64,000 nucleotides of DNA from Echinicola soli (lineage in GTDB: Bacteria > Bacteroidota > Bacteroidia > Cytophagales > Cyclobacteriaceae), in assembly GCF_006575665.1 (NCBI RefSeq), contig NZ_CP041253.1, positions 3,943,001-4,007,000 of the forward strand, written 5' to 3'. Below are positions 48,816-58,000 of the stretch, piece by piece (the stretch's first letter is position 1; every line of letters begins with the position of its first letter). The position numbers and the translations under genes were made by a program. The notes under the pieces were generated by a model. It saw only the letters and a program-made list of their open reading frames with translations, ran no database searches and was not told the origin of the DNA.

Positions 48816-49479
48816 TATTGATCAGTTTCAAATGAGATAAACGACCATTCTCAATTATTTGTTCGCCGAGGCAGTCATTTCTAGAGCAATAGGTCAAATT
48901 TTCACTATATTGCTCTACCAAGCCTACTCCTTTGGCATATATTTCATAGCGATTGTCCCTGATGGTTATTTGGTCATCTTCCTTTTCCTGTAGCACTTTT
49001 ACGACAGCTTGGTAAGTGTTGCCATTTACCTCATAAGCTCCCGTTTGTTCCGAGGAATATAGATCTTCTGCTTGGGAATTATAAACATTGGAATCCCAGG
49101 ATTTTTGGACTGATGGCGGAAAAACCAATGGTACGGTAGTAATATTTTCACTCGATCTTAAGAGGGCACTCTTTTTTACCTGCAAAGTATATACCGAATG
49201 GTCTAGCCAAGTGGATTGGTCATCTGATTTTTCTCTTATGACGCGATAAACCAGGACTCCTTCTTCATCAATATAGCTGTCTGCAATAATATCCCGATAA
49301 TAAAAAGTGGATGTCTCACTATCTCCTTCACCAAAATACACCGTTTCTTCCACCGCATATACCCAAAAACGGGATACTTGTAAAGGCATATAATCATGCC
49401 CCAATTCTGTCGGTGCTGTACCGTCGGACTGGCATCCAGTGATAACTATAAATAGAAAATAATGTAGAAACTTCCTCAT
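48802..49479 (-). CDS. Hypothetical lipoprotein upstream of subtilase
   Basis: A 225-residue protein with lipoprotein signal MRKFLHYFLFIVITGCQSD (Cys about residue 16) and a beta-rich body (FWVYAVEETVYFG, YEVNGNTYQAVVKVLQEK). I do not recognise a family. Three consecutive features (YCSRNDCLGE with two Cys at the end) suggest a disulfide. It overlaps the subtilase start by 14 bases, so both are likely from one transcript; a role as inhibitor or chaperone of the protease is only a guess. Confidence 0.75.
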   Translation of the reverse strand: MRKFLHYFLFIVITGCQSDGTAPTELGHDYMPLQVSRFWVYAVEETVYFGEGDSETSTFYYRDIIADSYIDEEGVLVYRVIREKSDDQSTWLDHSVYTLQVKKSALLRSSENITTVPLVFPPSVQKSWDSNVYNSQAEDLYSSEQTGAYEVNGNTYQAVVKVLQEKEDDQITIRDNRYEIYAKGVGLVEQYSENLTYCSRNDCLGEQIIENGRLSHLKLINNGQY

Positions 49480-49733
49480 TCAGTTCTTTTTCGCCACGTT
49501 GCAAAAATACAATTTCCCTTGATATCTTCATGATTGTTACCTCAAAAAAGATTATCGAATGAAACTATTCAAGGAAAAAACTGTCAATTTTCCTTTCCAC
49601 GACCGTCAAGAACTTTTTCCTTGAGGCAGTTTAAGTCTCATTTTTGGTTCAGTGTGGCCGGGGTTTAGAAATCGTGGCTTTTCTACTTATCTTTGGCTCG
49701 GTAAAAACAAAAAAAAGAAAATAACAGACAAGA

Positions 49734-50360
49734 ATGGCCCTCAAGACATTTGTAAAGATCAGCACTGTAAACAACCTTAGTGATGCGCGATACTGTGCAG
49801 GCATGTATGTAAACCTTATGGGATTTAACATGGAGGAAGGAAATAAGGATTACATGGCTCCAGAGAAATACCAAGAACTGACAGAATGGCTATCCGGATT
49901 AGAATATGTGGGCGAATTTGAGGCTTCCCATCCCGACGGCATTTTGGAAACTGTCAAAAACTATAAGGGTCTAAGTTACCTTCAAGTAAATGAGGAGGCA
50001 TTGCTGCAAATGTTGGTCAACACGTCCTATAAGCTTATCCTAAAGCAAGAAATACAATCCCTTGGTGAGTTGGAGAATCTCGTGACCAAGGCCCAGACTT
50101 ATCAAGAAAATGACGTTTTGCTATTGCTCGAATCTGAGAATTTGGAACTTAATGGAGATGCAAGCAACCTGGTAAAAGAAATTGCAGAAAAATGCGAGGT
50201 CTTACTTGGTTTTGGACTAGAGGCTAACACGGTCGAAAATGTGCTCAAGGATACAGGTGTAAAAGGAATTGCCATCAAAGGAGGCGATGAGATTAAGCCT
50301 GGTCTCAAGGACTTTGATGAATTAGCAGACATTTTGGAAGCATTGGAAGAGGAAGATTAA
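49734..50360 (+). CDS. TrpF-like protein lacking the catalytic cysteine
   Basis: A 208-residue protein starting MALKTFVKISTVNNLSDARYCAGMYVNLMGF, which matches the beginning of phosphoribosylanthranilate isomerase (KICGITxxEDA...GADxxGF). The Cys of KICG, the general base in TrpF, is missing (KIST). The C-terminal part (LLGFGLEANTVENVLKDTGVKGIAIKGGDEIKPGLKDFD) keeps the TIM-barrel phosphate-loop region in altered form. No trp genes are adjacent, so it is probably a paralog with another role. Confidence 0.75.
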   Translation: MALKTFVKISTVNNLSDARYCAGMYVNLMGFNMEEGNKDYMAPEKYQELTEWLSGLEYVGEFEASHPDGILETVKNYKGLSYLQVNEEALLQMLVNTSYKLILKQEIQSLGELENLVTKAQTYQENDVLLLLESENLELNGDASNLVKEIAEKCEVLLGFGLEANTVENVLKDTGVKGIAIKGGDEIKPGLKDFDELADILEALEEED

Positions 50361-50898
50361 CATAATATAACTATTGTTTAATCCAAAGGCTGGTATCATC
50401 GAAGTTGTGAACTGGATGATGCCAGCCTTCTTTATTGAATACCTTCCTGAAAATAAATTTTAGCCTCAGTTCGACTCTATAATCAGGCTTGAAGGGTTGG
50501 TTTAGATGTTTTTTTAGAACGCTCCCCTGAAAGGGGGACTTCATCCAACCCAATGAAAGATCAAGCCATATTTCTAGAGGCGGATTCAGGTTTCCATTCA
50601 TGTGGGATGTCGCCACGAAGTTTTTTGGAATAGGAGCCAAGTGCACGGCCCCCCTATCAATCTGCTTCGGGCCTTTGTGGCAGAAAAAGTCAAGTCACCA
50701 AGACACGAAGTTTTTGATTTGTATAAATCAACACCCCCTGTTGTTTCGACAGCTGTGCTGCGGAACCACGAAGGATCTACTTCGACAGCTAGGATTTTTT
50801 AAATCGAAAAGAGGTTTTTATCTAAGTCCATTCCCCGATCAGCTTTTATTTGACCGTTAATTTTAGTATGTTATAAATTGTATAAACCATTATATTGT
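50361..50898. other. 538-bp gene-free stretch with repeat C
   Basis: No convincing gene. It includes a 37-bp string (50522-50558, CTCCCCTGAAAGGGG...CCCAATGAAA) also seen at 36486-36522 (repeat C), with a CCCCTGAAAGGGG palindrome. The segment 50730-50800 contains two TTCGACAGCT copies. ORFs here show no coding character. Confidence 0.5.
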
Positions 50899-51327
50899 AT
50901 GAAAAATAGCATTTTCCTTCTCTGCATACTTTGTTTTATGTGTACTGCATGTGGTACGGATGACATGGAGCCAGAAGCCATGACTAAAAAGGACATGAAA
51001 GATGATACGATCAGTGGTGAGGTCGCCTATTTGGGTGACTTTATGAATGATGCGCATCCCACCAGCGGTATCGCTTCCATTGGGAAAAGTGAGACTTCGC
51101 TAAACTTCACGGACTTTAAAACTGATAATGGGCCGTTACTGGAAGTATACCTGGCCACTGATAAAGAAGCTTCTGATTATATCACTTTGGGTGAGTTAAA
51201 GGGCATAGAAGGGGATTTTTCGTATAGCATACCTAAAAATGTAAATTTGGACAAACATAAGTATGTGCTGATTTGGTGTGTAGACTTTTCGGTGAACTTT
51301 GGATACGCAGTACTTGAGATGCCATAA
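50899..51327 (+). CDS. DM13-domain lipoprotein
   Basis: The start chosen is ATG at 50899 (MKNSIFLLCILCFMCTAC), giving 142 residues; the preceding in-frame ATG adds seven residues. Lipobox MCTAC gives a lipid-anchored Cys near residue 18. The body is a DM13 domain: GEVAYLGDFMNDAHPTSGIA, then FKTDNGPLLEVYLATD and VLIWCVDFSVNFGYAVL with a conserved Cys near the end. DM13 has been proposed to act in redox or electron-transfer chemistry. A single gene. Confidence 0.85.
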   Translation: MKNSIFLLCILCFMCTACGTDDMEPEAMTKKDMKDDTISGEVAYLGDFMNDAHPTSGIASIGKSETSLNFTDFKTDNGPLLEVYLATDKEASDYITLGELKGIEGDFSYSIPKNVNLDKHKYVLIWCVDFSVNFGYAVLEMP

Positions 51328-51412
51328 CGGTAGCCAAGTCGGTTTATGAACATTTTCAAAAAAGCAACCATTACAATCAGGGAAATCGTTTTTAAACTAT
51401 CAGTGAAGTGAT

Positions 51413-51490
51413 GTCAGCCTGAGCGGACCTATCTGTCCGCCAAGTAGAGTCGAAGGCTAGACATTATACCTCGACTCCGCTCGGTCTGGC
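51413..51490. repeat. GTCAG-CTGAGCGGA palindromic repeat
   Basis: Imperfect inverted arms GTCAGCCTGAGCGGA (51413-51427) and TCCGCTCGGTCTGGC (51476-51490), enclosing a GAGTCGAAGG/CCTCGACTC pair. This style of intergenic palindrome is common in Bacteroidota genomes. No gene. Confidence 0.65.
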
Positions 51491-51564
51491 ACCATATTTC
51501 TTGAATTGAATAACACCATTAGCTAAAACCAATTTCCCTGCCATTACAATTAAAAAAATCAACA

Positions 51565-51731
51565 TACTGGCGTCCGACTAAATTTCAAATATGATCAAAA
51601 ACTGTCTCTAAATAGAAATTGGAGGGTTTTTATTCCAATTCCTAAAATGACCCCATCCCCTAAAGGGGATTTAGGGGTGAAAAAAGTTGATTGTTTTTTC
51701 AATTTGACGATTGTTTTCTTGAACGCCGGTA
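51565..51731 (+). mobile_element. MITE-like element, copy 3
   Basis: A 167-bp copy, TACTGGCGTCCGAC...CTTGAACGCCGGTA. The flanks AAATCAACA (51556-51564) and AAATCAATT (51732-51740) match at 7 of 9 positions, as expected from an older 9-bp target duplication. The right flank contains the ATPase stop codon (51735-51737), so insertion happened exactly at the gene's end. CCCCTAAA/TTTAGGGG hairpin inside. No coding capacity. Confidence 0.8.
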
Positions 51732-51734
51732 AAA

Positions 51735-53042
51735 TCAATTCACCATTTTACCTTCTTTTACCAACTCCTTTTTTATCCCGGTAAGAAGGTCATCTTGACC
51801 AAGTTCCTTTTTAGCTTTGCTCAGTGCTTTTAAGCTGGCATATTGGATAACATTAACAATATTGGCTCCGGTAAGCTCATATTTTTTGGCAAAAATGGAT
51901 AGATCAAGGTCTTTGGCGAGCTTTGCCTTTGGTGGGATATTTTTTTCCCACAGGATAAGTCTTTCTGCCGCCACAGGAAGGGGAAACTCAATGATACTTT
52001 GAAATCTCCTAGTAAAAGCCATGTCGATATTACTCTTGAAATTGGACGCTAAAATCACCAGCCCAGGATGATTTTCGATGCGTTGTAATAGATAGGACAC
52101 TTCTTGGTTCGCGTATTTGTCATGGGCATCCCGCACATTGGTTCGTTTCCCAAAGATGGCATCCGCCTCATCAAAAAACAGAATCCAATCTTTATTGGCT
52201 GCCTTGTCAAAAAGGGATGACAGGTTTTTCTCTGTTTCCCCGATGTATTTGGAAGTGACCAGTGAAAGATCAATTCTGTAAACATCCTTTTTGGTGTATT
52301 TTCCCAATAGGCCTGCCGTAAGTGTTTTACCAGTACCGGGAGGGCCAAAAAACATCACACGATAACCTGGTTTCAATCTTTTGTACATTCCCCAGTCATG
52401 CAGTAACGCATGCTCATGCTGGAGCCACTCTTCTATTTCTTGAATTTGGTTTAATGTTTTTGAATTTAAGACAAGATCATCCCATTCCAATTCGGTATTG
52501 ATCAGTTGCGCTGGAAAATTGGAACTTAATTTGGGCTTACTGATACGCTCAGTGGTAAATAATTCAGCATATTCTCCGTCTAGCACCAATGCACCTGACC
52601 AGTGCGGTTCATTTCTGCTACTTTCTTCAAGGAAAATGATCCCTTTCTGGAATAGAAAAGATGTATTGAAAAGCGATAAATATCTTTTTCGGGTATTGGC
52701 GTCATTGCCTGCCAGAATGTACAGCGCAGTTTCCCCCGTGGGAATGATTCCGCGATGGTTTTTTGCTTTTACACCGCCAAACTCAGGAAACTCCCCTCCT
52801 TTTGGGAAGTATTCTTGAATGATACGATTAAAGAAACCAGGGTCTATATGTGGAACCAGTGCCAAAATCAATAATAACAACTCTTGGTTTTTGACTTGGT
52901 TGTCAAATATAAACTTGCCCAGTGCTTCATTCTTATTGAGGTGCAAGTCCATCTGTGGTTTCTGGAGCTGTTTGACTTTGCCCGTTTCAAAATCCATGCG
53001 GGCACAAATGGCAATCTTTAAAAAATGGAGTAATTCATTCAT
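51735..53042 (-). CDS. AAA+ ATPase of eCIS cluster (Pvc15/Afp15-like)
   Basis: A 435-residue protein whose C-terminal half is an AAA+ domain: Walker A GPPGTGKT (near residue 235), Walker B ILFFDEADAIFG (near 290), sensor LVILASN, and arginine finger region FTRRFQSIIEFPLP. The N-terminal ~200 residues are unrelated to known domains by eye. This type is a standard member of extracellular contractile injection system clusters, where its function in assembly or cargo handling is not settled. It is the last gene of the cluster here, with a MITE-like element ending at its stop codon. Confidence 0.9.
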   Translation of the reverse strand: MNELLHFLKIAICARMDFETGKVKQLQKPQMDLHLNKNEALGKFIFDNQVKNQELLLLILALVPHIDPGFFNRIIQEYFPKGGEFPEFGGVKAKNHRGIIPTGETALYILAGNDANTRKRYLSLFNTSFLFQKGIIFLEESSRNEPHWSGALVLDGEYAELFTTERISKPKLSSNFPAQLINTELEWDDLVLNSKTLNQIQEIEEWLQHEHALLHDWGMYKRLKPGYRVMFFGPPGTGKTLTAGLLGKYTKKDVYRIDLSLVTSKYIGETEKNLSSLFDKAANKDWILFFDEADAIFGKRTNVRDAHDKYANQEVSYLLQRIENHPGLVILASNFKSNIDMAFTRRFQSIIEFPLPVAAERLILWEKNIPPKAKLAKDLDLSIFAKKYELTGANIVNVIQYASLKALSKAKKELGQDDLLTGIKKELVKEGKMVN

Positions 53043-53106
53043 GGGTTGAGGTTGTAAAGTTATAATGTTTCAAGGTTTGCAAGTCGAATTGTTTAACTGG
53101 TCCACC

Positions 53107-53168
53107 GCCTGTGGTATGTACCAAACGAGCCTGTCTGGTGCCAAACAGGCTTGTCTGGTGCCAAACAA
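53107..53168 (+). repeat. 20-bp tandem repeat
   Basis: Units GCCTGTCTGGTGCCAAACAG (53129-53148) and GCTTGTCTGGTGCCAAACAA (53149-53168), and a degenerate unit before them (53107-53128). It lies in a 270-bp gap between the muramidase and ATPase genes. Repeats are too few and without spacers for CRISPR. Confidence 0.75.
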
Positions 53169-53312
53169 GGAGGAACCACGAGGCAGTCTTGTTTCAAGAA
53201 AAGGAGATTGCTTCACTCCGTTTCTCTGCATTCACAATAGCCTGCCGCGATACTTTCGGGGACGTAACCGACAAGGCACCTAATTTGTACCTCTCGCCTT
53301 TAATTTCGTCCT

Positions 53313-54134
53313 TCATTTGTACCTTTCATAGGCTCGTTGTAGTTTGACATCATAATGATTTTGGGCATAGGCAGGGCCATTATATCCTCTTGCGAATTTT
53401 GCCCAATCTTTTTGCTTCAGGTACCTGATAAGGTTGTTGGTCTCAAGAAACCTCCCAAAGGCATTCAAATGCTCCCGCTCATGTTTTTGCATCCTTTGCA
53501 CAAAATCCGTCACGGAAGAATAGCCAAGGTTTTCGGCATGATACCCCATGATCTGAAAGGCTCCCCAAGAGGCAGCTGAATAAGCCGCATCTTCAAACTC
53601 AGGCTTTCTGTCGATATTAATTGCTTTTTGCAATCGATCATATTCAGCACCTCCTCCTTTGTAATGGTTACGGGTCCATTCTGGATAGAGCACATTGCTC
53701 GTTTGCTGATTATAGTAAGCATTGGGATCGATTCCTCTTTGTTTCAGCTGTCGCCAAAATACATGTCCCTCAAAAAGGATTTTTGCCCTTCCATCAGCCA
53801 AAAAGCCTTTGCCACTACTTTCTACTTCATTTACAGCTTTTACTGTAGCCAGTTCCAGGTCATATTCCTTTCCGAAGGTTATCAAGTCCTGTTCAGCGAG
53901 TAGTTTGCTGTTCTGTTTGAGTACGTCAGGGTTTTGTTCCAGCAATTTACTCCAGGTTTTCAGTCCGACGATTCCATCTACCACCAAATCATTTTTCTGC
54001 TGATAGTCCCAGATAGCATTATGGGTATCCATTCCAAAATAATTGGAAACATAGACTTGATAGCCCAAGTCTGACAGGATTTCCTCCAAAAAACGTACTT
54101 CAGGTCCTCGAGAACGGTATTTGATGGTTTTCAT
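53313..54134 (-). CDS. N-acetylmuramidase with peptidoglycan-binding domain (eCIS cluster)
   Basis: A 273-residue protein starting MKTIKYRSRGPEVRFLEEI (54134); the start lies four bases after the TPR stop. Residues 1-~65 are a PG_binding_1-like domain (WDYQQKNDLVVDGIVGLKTWSKLL). Residues ~85-273 are an N-acetylmuramidase (DUF3380-type) domain with the catalytic Glu in VNEVESSGKGFL and SWGAFQIMGYHAENLGY. No signal peptide, so it would leave the cell through cell lysis or as part of the particle. In eCIS it may cut the wall for release or act as cargo. Confidence 0.88.
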   Translation of the reverse strand: MKTIKYRSRGPEVRFLEEILSDLGYQVYVSNYFGMDTHNAIWDYQQKNDLVVDGIVGLKTWSKLLEQNPDVLKQNSKLLAEQDLITFGKEYDLELATVKAVNEVESSGKGFLADGRAKILFEGHVFWRQLKQRGIDPNAYYNQQTSNVLYPEWTRNHYKGGGAEYDRLQKAINIDRKPEFEDAAYSAASWGAFQIMGYHAENLGYSSVTDFVQRMQKHEREHLNAFGRFLETNNLIRYLKQKDWAKFARGYNGPAYAQNHYDVKLQRAYERYK

Positions 54135-54138
54135 AGTT

Positions 54139-55008
54139 TCAGGATGTTTGGTTTTCGATGAGGTTCTTGTAATGCTTTGCTTTGGGAAATTCCGGCTTGA
54201 TTTCCAAAGCCCTTTCAAATAGCGATAAGGCTTCATCATACTGGTGCAAACTGCTAAGAATAACTCCCTTTTCAGTTAAGATATCCGGATTTTCGGCATC
54301 GTATTTTAGTATAATATCGAATTGTTCCAAGCCTTTTTGGGTATCTCCTTTGGCAAGATGGTTTAAGGCTAGATAGTACCGGAAGTCAGCATGATCAGGA
54401 GAGGTAGCCAATGCCCTCATTAAAGCCTTTTCTGCTAGCCCATGATTCCGGAGCTGAAATTCACATCTGCCGATCTGAAACCAAATTTCTGGATTTTCAC
54501 TTTTGGCGGAAGTAGAATACAACAGCTCCAGTGCAGGTTCAAGGTCCTTTTGAAGGATCATTAGCTTGGCCAGTTCCATGAAATTCTCAGGCTTGGGAGC
54601 CAGCTGGACTACTTCATTCCAATAGGCCCTGGCATCTCCCAAACGGTTTTGGTGAGCTGCTAAACGCGCCAAACTGACCCAAGCACCCAATGCCTTAGGG
54701 AATCTTTTTACGGTATTTTGGTACTGCTTTCGGGCTTCTTCGAGTTTGCCCTGCATCGCTAGCGCATTTCCTGCATTTACCATATAACTGGACTTTTCTT
54801 CCAGATCAATGGCTTTTTGGAAAAATGACAGGGCTTTGTCGAAATCCTGCTGCTGATGATAGTACAATCCCATGTTATTAAGAAGAGATGTATTTTCCGG
54901 ATGAAGCTTGTACGCTTCTTCATAGCAGGAAACCGCCTGGTCAAATTTTCCATTAAGGAAATACCTGGCTCCCTGATTGTTAAGTTCGATAGCTCTTTTG
55001 GTTTCCAT
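54139..55008 (-). CDS. TPR protein in eCIS cluster
   Basis: A 289-residue protein of about eight tetratricopeptide repeats from end to end (for example GARYFLNGKFDQAVSCYEEA, HQYDEALSLFERALEIKPEF). No signal peptide. It sits between the large DUF4157 gene (9 bases upstream) and the muramidase, so it is probably translated with them. TPR proteins of such loci could act as adaptors or chaperones for cargo. This is an inference from position. Confidence 0.85.
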   Translation of the reverse strand: METKRAIELNNQGARYFLNGKFDQAVSCYEEAYKLHPENTSLLNNMGLYYHQQQDFDKALSFFQKAIDLEEKSSYMVNAGNALAMQGKLEEARKQYQNTVKRFPKALGAWVSLARLAAHQNRLGDARAYWNEVVQLAPKPENFMELAKLMILQKDLEPALELLYSTSAKSENPEIWFQIGRCEFQLRNHGLAEKALMRALATSPDHADFRYYLALNHLAKGDTQKGLEQFDIILKYDAENPDILTEKGVILSSLHQYDEALSLFERALEIKPEFPKAKHYKNLIENQTS

Positions 55009-55017
55009 AGTAGTAAT

Positions 55018-58000
55018 TTAAGAAAATATATCGTTTTTAACATCGCTGGCGAGTCCTTTCGCCATGTCCACTACATCTAAATCGGGATAGATGACTTCAA
55101 TATCATCGAAGGACATATCGAAAGCTTCCCCTTCTCTGTAGTGAACCGGAAATACCACACCAAACTGAATGTCTGGTCCCCATTCATACGAGGCAAGATT
55201 GTGACGCCACGTCTCAGAAATAGAAAACCATCCGATTCCCAGACTGGCCCGGGCAAAGGCATTCAGGTCGAAGGTGAATTTCGGATTGACCGTAACCCGT
55301 CCTTCCGCATCCAAGGCCAAACCAGTCTGGGGACTCCAATTGACATCTACTTCTGCGGCAGCCTCACCTTCCAATCCCAAAGAGCCCGCTAGCTCAATTC
55401 CCCCTGTCAAACTGGCAATACCGATACTCACGCCTAAGCTCAAGTCACCACGCAAGGTCAATCCTGCATCTGCCGGAATAGCAAATTCACCATGGCCTGT
55501 CACCGTAGTTTCTTCTTCCCGTTCAGGGTTATAAGTAACCTCCGCAGACATATTACGCAGTTCCCCGGGGCCAAATCCTGCGGTAAAATCCAAACCACCT
55601 CCAATTTGCGCCACCAAGCCAATACTACGTGGTCCCAGCGGAATGGCAAACAAGGGAATCTCGATGGTAGGAACCGTGAATAGATTGCGGTTTACCTCTC
55701 TTCTGCTGAATACCTCGTAGCTGTCAGCAGCCAATCGGGCAGTGACTTCTATTTCTCCTTCTGGTGTAAATGTGACTCCGGCGGTAGCCTCCAGCCAAGG
55801 GGTCAGCTGTAGCGTCAGGCTGCCACCCCCATATACCCGCATGGTATCGTCAGGTTCGCCTGTAGGCTCTCCATCCTCGCCGATGGCACGATTGGTGGCG
55901 CCGACCTCAATGGTACCGCTGAGCATGCCCCGTTCGTAGGAAGCGCGCCCCTCAATGGTCAGGGCTCCGTTATCATAAGTGACCGTCAAGCTGGAAGAAA
56001 TGCCCGGAATATCCGGCTGGGCCGTACCGGAAACGAAAACACTGTATTCTTCCGCTCCGGATTCCTTGGATACACGGGCCTCTACATTTCCTCCAGAGAT
56101 TCCCGGAATGTCACTGCTCAGGTCAAAATTACCACCAATGGAAAAGCCCTCTTCCCCGTATTCGATGGACATGGAGCCACGCTCAATACCCGGAATGTCC
56201 AGTTCAGCTTCCCCTGTGGCACTGAAAGTGTTTTCACTATAGGTGGCATTGATGGTCGCACTTTTAACTCCGCGGACTTTGCCTTCGGGAATTTCTATGG
56301 TTCCACCAATCGTCCAAATATTATCCCGGTAAGCAACATCAATTTCCGCATTGTCAAAAAGGTTAGGGTCGAAAGTAAAATTCCCTTCCAGCTCAAGACC
56401 ACCTGAGGTTGATGCTGTAGCACTTATATTCCCATCTCCTACTTGATCAATGCCAAAATCTGTTTCTCCAGTTAATCCTAATCCATTTTCAGTGCTGGCA
56501 AAAATCGTTAATGAGGTATTGGATATTTCAAATGGAGGAGGGACATTAATTTGTTCAATTGGAAAGGTCTTGGAAACTCTTAACTCACCATTGGAAATAA
56601 AGAACTCAATCGGATTCCCTTCAAAAACCGGAATACTAGGTAAAATATGTCCATAGACCTCAATGCCATTTGGAGTTAGCTCCAATTCAATGATGTCTAT
56701 TGGACTGGCTTTCTTAACACGGAGTCCATATAAACTGAATTTTACAGATTGTTTACTAATATATCCAGCATATTTTGATCCAATAAAGCGATTAACAGGT
56801 ATCACTTTGTCTTCAGACCAAGGATGCCAGGTTTTATCACTTGAAGGTATATTTACAGAAATACTTCCCAAGGATTCTGTATTTTCAACCCCTTCTCCCG
56901 AAGTGTTAAATTGTTTATTTGTTATTCTAAATGGATTACCCAGCCATGTTCTCTCATTACTTGTCAAGGCTGTGTCGGCTCCGTTCCAAACAAATTTCTT
57001 TCCAAGACCACCAGCTTCACTGGGAAATATCCGAACCTCTCCTTCTCCTCCAATGTCCGCAAGATTAGCAACTTCTATTGCATTGAGATGTTCTCCTGAC
57101 TCAATTTGTTCTTTTTTCCAATATTCATTTTCAGTAATCTCTCCATTACCACTTAAAGCTTCTGCTTCGTTGAAAACAAGCGTATAATTATTTTTGAAAT
57201 GTCCATCCCCTCCTGGATATTCCTCTCCATGCCGCTCTCTAAAGCTATCTAACTTTTTCGTGATTTTGCTTTTTATTGTTGATCCACTTGAACTGTTCTT
57301 TGAAGAATCCAAAAGCTCCATATTTAACATAGTATTTGGCCAAGTTTCATTTCCCCAATTGGCCAATTGCAATTCTACAATATGATCAACATCAAATCGT
57401 CGATAAGCTTTATCTTTTCCCCATGTTGGAGTGGACAACTCCATTGCAACGTCGTCTATGTTACCTATAAAAGTTGGAGGTACATTCCTACCTGTTATAT
57501 TAGCTTGGAATACATGAGTAGTATTTGGTGTCGGGGGAGTATGATGATGACTTTCATACAATTCATTAAGCTGAGATACAATATTTGATTTATCTATTTC
57601 AGGTTTCCAAACTCCGCTTCTCTGATTAGTAGTTCCTCGGGTATAGTTGTTCTTTCGTTTTAATGGCTTTTTACTGTTATAAAGTGAGCTTCGATGCTCC
57701 AATAATTTAAATCCAGGAACCGGTATTTTATCAAAAGTTATGGTCTTGGCTGTTTCATCTATTATTCCCGTTTCTAATTCCATTTCTGGACTCTCTCCAT
57801 CCTCCCCTTCCTTCTGCACCATTTTACCTTGCACGGCACTGCTGCTTCCCTGCTGGATGGTGTGGGTCAGCTCATGGGCCAGAAGATGCTGTCCTGACGG
57901 GCTGCTGGGATTATACTTTCCTTCGTTGAAATAGATGTCATTACCATGGGTAAAGGCCTGTGCACCCAGATCACTGCTCATCTGTACTGCTGAGCTGTCT

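Noticed and set aside
53107..53168. Possible CRISPR or attachment site
   Set aside because: Only two to three tandem units without spacers; no integrase nearby.
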